The notes under the pieces were generated by a model that ran no database searches, was not told where the DNA came from, and saw only the letters and a program-made list of their open reading frames with translations. Below, one piece after another: positions 8,043-16,084 of a stretch of 25,857 bases of DNA. The stretch is taken from positions 1,365,180-1,391,036 of the forward strand of contig BFEA01000171.1 in the NCBI GenBank assembly GCA_003427395.1, read 5' to 3'. Positions within the stretch are counted from its first letter, which is position 1; every line of letters starts with the position of its first letter. The position numbers and the translations under genes are program-made. This DNA comes from Chara braunii (taxonomy: Eukaryota > Streptophyta > Charophyceae > Charales > Characeae).

Positions 8043-8254
8043 TTTTTTTTTTTAATCATGTAGATTTGCCGAAGTACCATCCAAGTACCAAATGTACTAT
8101 TGGTGTGCCCATTTGTCAGCGGCCTGCAAGGGATTCTGCGGGCTCACCTTTTTTTTTTTAATCATGCAGATTTGCCAAAGTACCATCCAAGTACCAAATG
8201 TACTATAGTTGTGCCCATTTGTCAGCGGCCTGCAAGGGATTCTGCGGGCTCACC
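8043..8254. repeat. Tandem duplication, 106-bp unit
   Basis: Two units, about 8043-8148 and 8149-8254, run from a T-run plus AATCATG(T/C)AGATTTGCC to GGGCTCACC with only a few differences. The T-run is shorter in the second unit. This suggests a recent local duplication. Confidence 0.9.
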
Positions 8255-8282
8255 TCTGGAGGTGACCGCAAAATAAAATGTC

Positions 8283-8366
8283 CTCTTTACCTGTTCGCAT
8301 TTTCTTCGAAAGTTGGCAGAAATTCTCTTTACCTGTTCCCATTTTCTTCGAAAGTTGGCAGAAATT
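8283..8366. repeat. Tandem duplication, 42-bp unit
   Basis: CTCTTTACCTGTTC(G/C)CATT through GGCAGAAATT occurs at 8283-8324 and again at 8325-8366, with one difference. Confidence 0.9.
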
Positions 8367-8496
8367 CTCTCAGGAAAGTTCTTGCACAATTTGTGGATGG
8401 AGCCGTGTGACCAGCCAAGCACCGAATCCCCATTTCTCCAGAGGGCGGCTAGTAGGCTACCTTGTCCCATCTGACAAAGTACAGAAGTGGGAAGTG

Positions 8497-8737
8497 AACC
8501 ATGCCCAAAAACCTTTTTTTTTTTTTTTTTTTTTTTTTTTTGGGACAAGTGCTCCAATCTATTCGTGGGGAGCAACACGTGCTGGGAACCGGGCCCAGAG
8601 TCCCATATAGAATTATACAAATGATTTGAAATACCAGGGCCATTACCTGGCTTCGGCTAGGAACAATCTGAGAACTTTGAAGAAGTTCTAGAAAAATTAG
8701 GAAAGACATGGATAACTGCTAACCATGCCCACAACCT
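8497..8737 (-). mobile_element. SINE-like element, type B, with about 17-bp target-site duplication
   Basis: Flanks AACCATGCCCAAAAACCT (8497-8514) and AACCATGCCCACAACCT (8721-8737) differ by one small change. The body, 8515-8720, read on the minus strand, has hairpin 2 (CCAGG-TAATGGC-CCTGG), hairpin 1 (CTGGGCCCGGTTCCCAG), a terminal block GCTCC...GGAGC and then a tail of 27 A. It is about 206 bases, non-coding, and was probably mobilised by a LINE. Confidence 0.7.
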
Positions 8738-8839
8738 CAAATCGGCCCTTCCCAAATCCGCATATTGTGGACCATGCACACCTTCAAAGAAACAAGAAAT
8801 ACTGAATCAGCTTCTCTTTGAGAACCGAGAGATAAGGCA

Positions 8840-9960
8840 GGCAGACGGACTCCCCTTCTCAGCAGCAGGAAACCCGGGCAGCTTCGGCAGGGCCTGCAGC
8901 GGGCTAAAAAAGGTGTTTTGCAGATAAAAGACATATGGGATTCTGATCAAGCTGCTTTCCGGACTCTTCCGCAGCTAAGACGCAAACTCTCCAGACTACA
9001 CAATGTACAAGCAAGCACACAGCGAAGCTCTCATGGCTGCCCTCCCATCCAGTTGGGTCAGGATCTTACAGCCGGGCGTTGATCACCCTGCAGGGACATG
9101 GCTGAGGGCGGAAGATCAGCCTAACCGCATTCTGCGTACTATCCTCGACGTCGAGCACGGGGTGGGAAGAAAGATTCAGAGTTGGAGACTCTCATTAACG
9201 ACTGGCAACCCCGGTGTCCTCGAACTCCAAGAGGAGAACTCAGAACTGGCCCTTAAGGGATACCAGGTCTCTGAAGGAGGTACTAAGAGTGGAGCAGCTG
9301 GAGCTACAGCATCACGATTCACGAGCACAAGAAAATGTCAGCCACTCTGCTGGGAGATGCAGATAAGTTTAAAGTGGAAGTGGAACCCCTCCTGCAAGGC
9401 TGGAATGTACATTCGAAATCCACGCCATTGATTCAGTACAGACCAAAGGTGGGAGTCCAGAGCCAGCAAATGCGCCTAAAGAAATCTGCCTCGGCTCTGG
9501 CCCTACATCGTGCAGAAACTCATCAGCTGACAGGAGTGAGGGACCGAACCCTCAGTCAAGTCTGGAAGGCGGTCACTAAAATACCTGTGGAGAAACAGGC
9601 AGGTATAATGTGACTCCAATTGCTTTTGCTAACAGCCACGGCAATGTGGCTGTCATCAAAAGGGATGAATGTGCCCAGCCAGTGCCAACACTGCAACTGG
9701 GGATGGGAAAACATGATCCATATTTGGTTATATTGTCTCTTAGTGGATAAGTTGCTGCTGAGGTGGAAGTTCCACTGGGGGAATCTAACGGCAGGTGCCT
9801 TCGAATGGTCGCACTGGTGGATGCTCGCAGGTGCCCTTCCCTCGGGATTTAGTTACTCTACCTACTGGGGATAGATTGCCCTCTGCTGCAGGGGGGTGAT
9901 CATGGAAGTTATTTGGAAAGCCAGAAAATTAATGCCAAAGTCTTCGGAAATGAGGACATT
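8840..9960 (+). pseudogene. LINE ORF2 C-terminal remnant (zf-RVT region)
   Basis: Read in shifting frames, this matches the end of ORF2 of the larger LINE at 17.2-23.8 kb. KKGVLQIKDIWDS (near 8906-8944) pairs with KKGVSTVGDLWND there. CQHCNWGWENMIHIWLYC (near 9683-9738) pairs with its CDRCHEGVETVLHLWWEC zinc-binding block. WWMLAGALPSGFSYS pairs with RWVLLGALPHSYSYN. Several frame changes and stops separate these blocks, so it cannot be translated as one protein. The zf-RVT region follows the reverse transcriptase in plant LINEs; the catalytic part is absent by 5' truncation. Confidence 0.75.
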
Positions 9961-9969
9961 TCACCGAAT

Positions 9970-9999
9970 CAACAACAACAACAACAACAACAACAACAA
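9970..9999. repeat. (AAC)n microsatellite
   Basis: Ten AAC/CAA units inside the 3' region of the truncated LINE copy. Confidence 0.95.
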
Positions 10000-10505
10000 G
10001 TGAAAACGGGATTAGAAGAATCATCCGGGCGGATTGGCAGAAATTAAATATCTTCCGCTTCCAGAAATCCTGGGCTAAGAATGGAAGGTTGGCGTCAGTG
10101 AATACGGCGGGCAGAATGGAAATCTGCACATGGCTGTCAGATACCCATGACTAACTCGGAAGGATAGACCTGTTTTCAGATGACGGGCAACAACTTCCAC
10201 AGAAGTCTTCCTCGTAGGAGCCATCAGGGCTCTATAAGCTTGATTCAGTAAGCTACTTTTCTACTCTGTGCTTCCAGGTTTAACTTTTGGAAGGCGACTT
10301 GTTTCAGTTGGGACGCTGGACCCCGTTTCCAGCAGCAGTATTGAGAGCTTTGCTCGTAAGAGAAACTGGCCGAGGCTGCCAGGATAACTCCGGGTTGAAT
10401 TGTGAGGTTCCCGGCCTCGTCCCAATTGGTTCTGCAATATATACACGTAATGCTTTCCAAAAAAAAAAAAAAAAAAAAAAAAAATCCGCATATTTTGCAG
10501 ATTCC

Positions 10506-10599
10506 GCAGTGTGAGTGTGCTCGGAGTTTGAACAGGCAAAAAAAACACAGGCGCAGTGTGAGTGTGCCCTGAGTTTAAACAGGCAAAAAAAACACAGGC
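10506..10599. repeat. Tandem duplication, 47-bp unit
   Basis: GCAGTGTGAGTGTGC...AAACACAGG occurs at 10506-10552 and 10553-10599 with a few substitutions. Confidence 0.85.
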
Positions 10600-10614
10600 C
10601 TCAGCAAAAAGAAC

Positions 10615-10832
10615 AGAGGGGCATGATGCCCTCCCAGAGGGCTCCGTCTCACACATTCTCCAGATTCTGTTCTTCTGTATCCAGCTGTTTTCACGACCAC
10701 AGCATTGTTGCTCTTGCTTTTTTTTGTTTCATCCTTGCTTTTTTTTTTTTTTTTTTTTTTCCGTTGCTTTTCTTTTCCACTGCCGTGATGACCATGGGGC
10801 AATAATGCCCTCAAGGAGGGTGCACTCTCTTT
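10615..10832 (+). repeat. Interspersed repeat R1, copy a
   Basis: It shares CTCCAGATTCTGTTCTTCTG, TATCCAGCTG, TTTCACGACCA, AGCATTGTT, CACTGCCGTGATGAC and AATAATGCCCTCAAGGA, in order, with the segment at 24400-24640. It is non-coding and T-rich. Each copy starts about 100 to 130 bases after the poly(A) of a type A LINE. Confidence 0.75.
10733..10770 (-). mobile_element. Candidate poly(T) insertion inside R1 copy a
   Basis: Copy a reads TCCTTGC, 22 T, then CCGTTGCTTTT. Copy b at 24.5 kb reads TCGTTGC followed by only nine T and CCCACTGCC. Copy b thus looks like the empty site, and copy a like a poly(T) insertion with an imperfect 7-8 base duplication. Simple T-run expansion is the alternative. 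Confidence 0.3.
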
Positions 10833-10859
10833 TTCTTTTTTTTTTTTTTAGAAAGTCCC

Positions 10860-11277
10860 AGTGCCCAAGGCAGGTTACATCAGCAGAACCGAGGCCGTGA
10901 GTCGGTTGGTAGCGCCGGCGCTCCGCTGCTTCGCCACCTTTGGGGCACCGAGGCGCCGGGAGGTAGGGCCAGCGCTCCCTGCGGACTCAAGGCCGGGGCG
11001 GACACGGCTGTTGACGTTGACGCTCAAAGTGCGTGTCTTCAGGTAGCTCTGTTCCAGCCATCACTGCGAGGCACCGCCATGATGCCCGCAGGGATCTTGT
11101 CTCCGTGCTCAGTAGTTTCCGAGCGAGCTTCGTTGCCAAAGGACGTCTTGTTTGGCTGCCCCCTTTGACAAGTGTGTTAGCTAATTACGTGAAAGTGCAT
11201 ACACATGGAGGTGAGGTGGTGGGCATGCGCCGGATGGGCCGCCCGCCGTTGACGTGTTTGGGTCCAAGTATGGATTT
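10860..11277. other. GC-rich stretch, no gene recognised
   Basis: Short ORFs only, without motifs. Confidence 0.5.
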
Positions 11278-11660
11278 TTTTTATTTATTTATTTATTTTT
11301 ATTTTTTATTTTTTAACAAAACAAGCTCCATCTATTGGTGGGGAGCAACACCTGCTGGAAACCGGGTCCAGCGTCCCGTAGATACAACCATGTCGTCTCA
11401 AATTGGTACAAGCTGGGAACCGGGCCCAGCGTCCCATCGCGAATACGATCAGAACGTCATCAGAAAATTTTGTGAAAATGAGACAGGGAGCCTAAAAGAC
11501 TCCTGTTAGCCTAGGTANGTAACCAAGCTTGCTGAGAACCGGGCTCAGCATCCCTTATGATGATGACCGAAATCGTAATGGTAAGACGTAGATGAAAGTT
11601 TTAAGATGCCGGAGCCATTACCCGGCTATTAGCTATGAAAGCTTCTAGACTACTCAGAAA
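11278..11660 (-). mobile_element. SINE/LINE 3' end, type B, with three copies of hairpin 1
   Basis: On the minus strand the order is hairpin 2 (GCCGGG-TAATGGC-TCCGGC near 11608), then three copies of hairpin 1 (near 11527, 11410 and 11358) with stems GCTGAG/CTCAGC, GCTGGG/CCCAGC and GCTGGA/TCCAGC. The terminal block GCTCC...GGAGC and an A-rich tail with T interruptions (11278-11317 on the plus strand) follow. The right (5') boundary is not sharp and no TSD was found. Confidence 0.65.
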
Positions 11661-11699
11661 TGACTTTGACAAGCTTCAAGAAACCAGTCTGCTACAAAT

Positions 11700-13190
11700 G
11701 AAGAAGCCACCACCGAGGTCCACAAAGGTTCAGAGACCTACGAATCCCTAACAACCCATCTGAGTTTTCCAACACTGACACAACTCACTGCTGAGCTCTT
11801 CCAGGTCTCACACCCCCACCCTGCTGAGTTACAGGGTGACACGACTCACCCCAGCACCGACGAGCGTTGTCTCAGCAGCACCCCTTGGTTGTCCCTTAGA
11901 ATGCCCCCCCAAAGCATTCCCAGATCTCTACTAAGCCTCACGCTCCTGCACCCGCAGGTTACAGGGCAATGCCCCAGCACCGGCTAGCATCGTTCTGGCA
12001 GCGAACACCCTGCAGGTCACTGAGCCCATTAGCGCTGAATCCTCTAATCTAGGTTATTAGAAGTCCCCAGATTCCTAAAACATTCTTAGAACCCTTGTTG
12101 GTAACCCAAAAAGACCAGCAGACTTTTTTAGATCTTTTTTTGAACTAGACTCCTAAAGTAGTTCCTAGCCTTCCTTTCCCTGGGACGTGCTTACTCAGGG
12201 ACTGTACCAACCATACTAACATCGCCCATAGCTGATCTCTTCTTGCCACTACGCAGCCCCCCCCGATTCGCCACTGGATTGCCTTCCACCCTCGACAATC
12301 CCCAGATCTCTCTACAAGGCCTCAGACTCCTGCAAATTGCAGGTCACAGGGCGACGCCCCAGCTCCGGCCAGGGTCGTTCTGGCATCGGCAAAATAGGGG
12401 CACAGAACAGAAGAACTATGCAGGATGTCAGCCCAGTTGTGACCCTCTCTGAGCTCCTACACCCCAGTTGCAAGTAAGGGCTAAAAACTACCATGGATCC
12501 AGAGTAAGGACTGCACAAACAAAGCCACCCACACTCCCCGCAACTAATGAAAAGACTACAGGTCTCGTGTTCAGTCCTCAAAGCGACACACGGCTGGTCT
12601 CATACACTCCCGTGCTGGAGTTACAGGACCCCACCAAGCCCCTGTACCGACCAACCTAGTGAAGATGGTGAGGAGTGCCTTCCTCCCTCGACAACTCCCC
12701 ATAGCCGCACNCCCCAAAAGGTGACAGGGATAGACCCCAGNTGCGGCCACGTCGAAAGTGCTGGTTCTGTCTTCCTCCCTCGACAGAACTCCCCAAGCCT
12801 CATGCTCCTCTCCGGGTCACAGAGCAAAGAACTCCAGCACCGGCCTGCGTCNTCCCAGCCCCTTCCTTCTGACGTACTTACCAAACCCACAGTCCCCCCT
12901 CAGTTGCCGCCCCTTCCCCCTCTACCCCGCAGCCCTCTCAGAGCAACCATCCCCCCGTAGGAACAGTGTCTCAATAGGAGAGACTCCCTAGGGAGAGGAG
13001 CTAGTACCGCCCACCGCCTGCCCTATCCAACATTACTCCGGCAAGACTCACTGCAGTGGAGCCACCATCTCCCCTGCTGCTGNGCCCTAATTCCACTCTG
13101 NGGNTAGCCCCTTCCCACAGAGTGCGTCCTTCNCCTCCNTCATATCCTCCTANCCCCTCGATACAGCCCCCTCCTTAAGGGAATCNAAAA
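11700..13190. repeat. Degenerate tandem-repeat region I
   Basis: A poorly conserved unit recurs near 11810, 11930, 12300 and 12790. Its blocks are CCCAGATCTCTCTACAA, GCCTCA.GCTCCTGCA, GGT(C/T)ACAGGGC(A/G), CCCCAGC(A/T)CCGGC and GTCGTTCTGGCA. Eleven ambiguous bases cluster at 12711-13186, as expected for collapsed repeats. No coding gene is recognised; the ORFs here are not conserved between units. Confidence 0.55.
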
Positions 13191-13330
13191 AGTTACATAA
13201 GAAAACTTAGACACCCTTGCTAGGACCAATTATTTGAGCTCATTACAGCAAAAGAAAAAGGAAGATCAGAGTTCCAACAAAAGAGCAGAAGATCAAGTAT
13301 AACTAGGAAGGACCATTAGAAAAACCACAT

Positions 13331-13850
13331 GAGAAAACCACATACGAAATTCAGGTTTTAGGTATCCAAAACAGATTATCGAGGGTGATCCTCAGACCAC
13401 AGTAGTGCCTGTACCACTAGGCATATAGAATCAGGAGAAAACACGTAGGGAAAACAGATGCGAATTTCAGGTTTAGGTATCCAGCAAAGGATTTCCGAGG
13501 CTAGTCCTCAAACCATAGTTTGAGGATTATTTAGTGGATTATTTAGTGAATTATTTAGTGGATTATTTAGTGTAAACCATGAAGCTTATGTTGGGAAAAT
13601 TTTCCACGAAACCATTCCACAGTCTTCCCATGGAACCAGGTCAAATTATTGGAAGGCAAAGTACGATGGCGAATTAAAAAGCCTCTAAGGACTGACAAAA
13701 AGAATCAGAAATGAAGACGAGGCTGGTCCAGTTTGAGGATTATTGAGTATAGACTGTGTAACTTATTATTACAAAGAAATATCGGACAGCACTACGCTGA
13801 CGAATTAGAAAGCCTCCAGGGACTAACAAAAGAAATCAGAAGTAAAAAAT
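13331..13850. repeat. Degenerate tandem-repeat region II
   Basis: One pair of units, starting at 13331 and 13451, shares TTTCAGGTTT(T)AGGTATCC and GAGG...TCCTCA(A/G)ACCA(C/T)AG. A second pair, about 13516-13710 and 13732-13848, shares GTTTGAGGATTATT, GACGAATTA.AAAGCCTC, AGGGACTAACAAAA and AATCAGAA. Between them lies a short array of four ATTATTTAGTGGA-type units (about 13525-13572), preceded by the palindrome CCTCAAAC-CATA-GTTTGAGG. Confidence 0.7.
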
Positions 13851-14359
13851 TATGATGGATGGTAACTGGGAGTAAGTGAGTGACCTATACAATCAAGGCT
13901 TCAGGACAGGTAAGAGGGAAAACACCTGTCAACCATGGACACACCCCTCCCCTCTCCTAACCTCACCTCCTCGCCTTCATCGACTGTCAAGCACCCGGCT
14001 GCTCATAGGTCGACTACCCACCAAAAAGTCGGACGATGAAGATAACCGGACCGTAGCTAGGATCACCTCACAGCAGTCCACGCCACGTCACGAACACAAC
14101 AGCTGCACCTGCCAGTCGCCCGTCGCATGCAGATCGGAGAAATGAAGAGGTAACGTCGTTCCCACCGGATGCTCTTCCTCTACCGAAAGATACCTTCCCT
14201 TCAAAGATAGCCGCTCCTCCTCCTCCTTCCACACCACGATCGACTCCCTCCTTTACCCTTCCCTCCTACCACCCCCCTTCATCCCTATACCCATCATGCC
14301 AGCCGCCACCACCGTCTTGCCCCTCCATCCACTACCAAAGTCGATCCTAATTCTTTTTT
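13851..14359. other. Non-coding stretch between repeat regions
   Basis: CT-rich DNA around 14210-14300. No gene is recognised. Confidence 0.45.
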
Positions 14360-14770
14360 TCTCGAAGATTGGCACGTGTATCACAACGCACTGTATCCCC
14401 TCTGAGATCGAGGCCCAGTGTAGAGTCCCTTTCCGTTTCTTGGCACGCATGCTGCAGAGGCGAGTGCTGTGCCATTTTGCCGCTTTCTGGAGAAGTGGCA
14501 CGGGTGCCGTAACTTACTGTGCCGCCGCTGAGATCGACGTTAAGTGCAGGGTACGAATTAACCTTCTCGAGACTGGCACATGTCTCAGAGATTGAGGCTA
14601 AGTGTAGGGGCCTTTCCAGTTTAGGCACGCTTGCTGCAGAGGTGAGCGTTGTGCTACTCCGCAGTTTTAGGGATTAGCACGTGGGCCACAATTCACTGTA
14701 TTGCCGCTGAGATAGAGGCCAAGTGCAGAGTCCCTTCCTGATCCCTGGAACGCATGCTGCGGAGGCGAAC
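14360..14770. repeat. Satellite-like tandem repeat, region III
   Basis: Blocks recur in order: GGCACG(T/G)G, CACTGT..TGCC(G/C)CTGAGAT, GAGGC(C/T)(A/C)AGTG(T/C)AG, GTCCCTT(T/C)C, GGCACGC(A/T)TGCTGCAG and AGGCGAG.G.TGTGC. They start near 14369, 14493, 14585 and 14676, so units are about 90 to 125 bases with partial deletions. The array abuts the 5' end of the LINE and could be derived from LINE 5' sequence. Confidence 0.7.
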
Positions 14771-14879
14771 GGTGGGCAAGGGTAGACCTAGCCCTTGAGC
14801 TGGCAGGCAGGGCTTCTCAGGGCAGAGCTTCGGACCAACAACGAAGTAGGGCACGTTCTCCCCCTGGCCAGGCGGATCT

Positions 14880-15235
14880 TCCACTCTCAGATGAAGATCG
14901 ATTCAGATTACTGATCTCCAAATGTTATGACGATTGGGTGCTTCCGGAGAAGTTTCGACATGGTGAGTGGGTAGTGGAAGGAGGAGTCCGCACTTTTGTG
15001 GTCAACCCTCGTTTAGATGAGTTGACTACAAATTGGCTTAAGGAAAGAACGGTGACCATAATCTTCTAGGGAGAAGCTAAGGACCTACCGATGCGGTAGA
15101 GGGAAGATCTGATTCGTGCATACGAGAACGACTGGTATAGGCAACAAATTTTTGAGCGGAGTACCAAGCGAGGACGAGTACATGCAGAGGGACCGAACGT
15201 GGTCTCCTACGTCACCAAGGCAATTACAATACTCG
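14880..15235 (+). pseudogene. LINE ORF1, N-terminal part, two in-frame TAG stops
   Basis: One frame reads DEDRFRLLISKCYDDWVLPE and then about 100 more residues, including REDLIRAYENDW and KRGRVHAEGPNVVSYVTKA, broken by TAG at 15067-15069 and 15097-15099. The stretch upstream of DEDRF is also open, back to about 14715. This would be the start of the gag-like ORF1 protein, which binds the LINE RNA. The assignment rests on position and on the continuing frame quality. The two stops, and a change of frame before the next part, make it non-functional. Confidence 0.55.
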
Positions 15236-15552
15236 ACCAAAGGCTACAATCTGGTCGACGAGGGTCGGCGCTGGGGTGGGTGGCGCTGCCCTGTAACCTA
15301 GCTAGATTGGGGTATGAGACCGGGTAGAGGCTTGGTTGGTATACATTATTGGCTCGGTAGAGACTGGCTGGTTGGTATGNATATCTGAGATTAGGGTTAG
15401 GGTAGTATGTGAGATCTGAGTAGATAAGCATTCTGAGTAGTCAGCATCATTCTCTACCGTCTTTTCTCAATCATCCTGAAGTGTTCCTGAATCATCCCAC
15501 ATTCTCATCAATCATCAATGTATTCCAATTTAAAACAAAACAAAAAAAAAAA
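15236..15552 (+). mobile_element. Probable poly(A)-ended insertion inside ORF1
   Basis: ORF1 quality is lost after YVTKA (near 15225) and returns with SREVAQWMIAKVEYG right after an A-rich tract (about 15531-15552). Joining YVTKA to REVAQWM would give a natural gag-like sequence. The intervening 0.3 kb has stops, TAGG-type repeats near 15400 and a CATC-rich end. A possible imperfect flank is GTCACCAAGGCAA on the left and GTCAAGAGAAG on the right, so the duplication is not proven. Confidence 0.4.
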
Positions 15553-16084
15553 GTCAAGAGAAGTTGCACAATGGATGATTGCTAAAGTGGAGTACGGAAT
15601 GTTGTTTAAACCATGGTTGACCCGGTCTGAGCTGGAGGAAAGAAGACGTATGGAGGATGAGACCAAGTTTTGGGTCATGGCTATTAGAGTTCCGCTTCGG
15701 GCGATGTTCCATGTGGAGAGTATGGTAGAAACTTCTATGGGACATGTAATCAACAGCCTGCCCCCGGAGCAAGATCGTTTGAGACCGAAGTTCATGAATC
15801 TTAAATTCGAACTTGTTAGGGAGGCTGAGGAGAACTATGAACCGGAGCTAGCCATTCGTCTAGGTGGAGAAGTTCTACGGATTAAGTTTGTTTGCAAACA
15901 CACTCTGTGGTGTGACAGGTGTAAATGGTGGTTTCACACCGTGGGGAATGGATGTCCGAGAATGGACGAGGAGGACAGGGGTGAGCAACCAGGACAATGG
16001 CAAGGTGAGGGCAGTCTCGGCCGATCAAAACGGCCGACGGACAATCGATCCATCCGTGTTGCTGCCAGGGAACATCATACATGA
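15553..16084 (+). pseudogene. LINE ORF1, central gag-like domain and zinc knuckle
   Basis: The frame begins SREVAQWMIAKVEYGMLF and continues with WVMAIRVPLRAMFHVESM, ETSMGHVINSLPP, IRLGGEVLRIKFVCKHTLW and a zinc knuckle CDRCKWWFHTVGNGC. The order resembles the DUF4283-type gag domain followed by a CCHC knuckle in plant LINE ORF1. The knuckle is C-X2-C-X4-H-X5-C, one residue longer than the usual C-X2-C-X4-H-X4-C. The protein should coat the LINE RNA. After the knuckle the frame soon stops and the reading passes to another frame. Confidence 0.7.

Larger units (their letters stand above)
8754..10494 (+). mobile_element. 5'-truncated LINE copy with 13-bp target-site duplication
   Basis: AAATCCGCATATT occurs at 8754-8766 and 10482-10494 (the leading A's of the right copy merge with the tail). 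The insert 8767-10484 holds the C-terminal part of ORF2, about 600 bases of 3' region with hairpin 1 (GCTGGACCCCGTTTCCAGC near 10306), the type A terminal hairpin, and a poly(A) tail of about 26. The structure is that of a LINE that stopped reverse transcription about 1.7 kb from its 3' end. Confidence 0.8.

Noticed and set aside
13331-14770. CRISPR array
   Set aside because: Repeats are long and degenerate, with repeated rather than unique spacers, and the setting is eukaryotic.
15400-15412. Telomere-like TTAGGG repeat
   Set aside because: Only one or two imperfect units in a GT-rich patch; no array.
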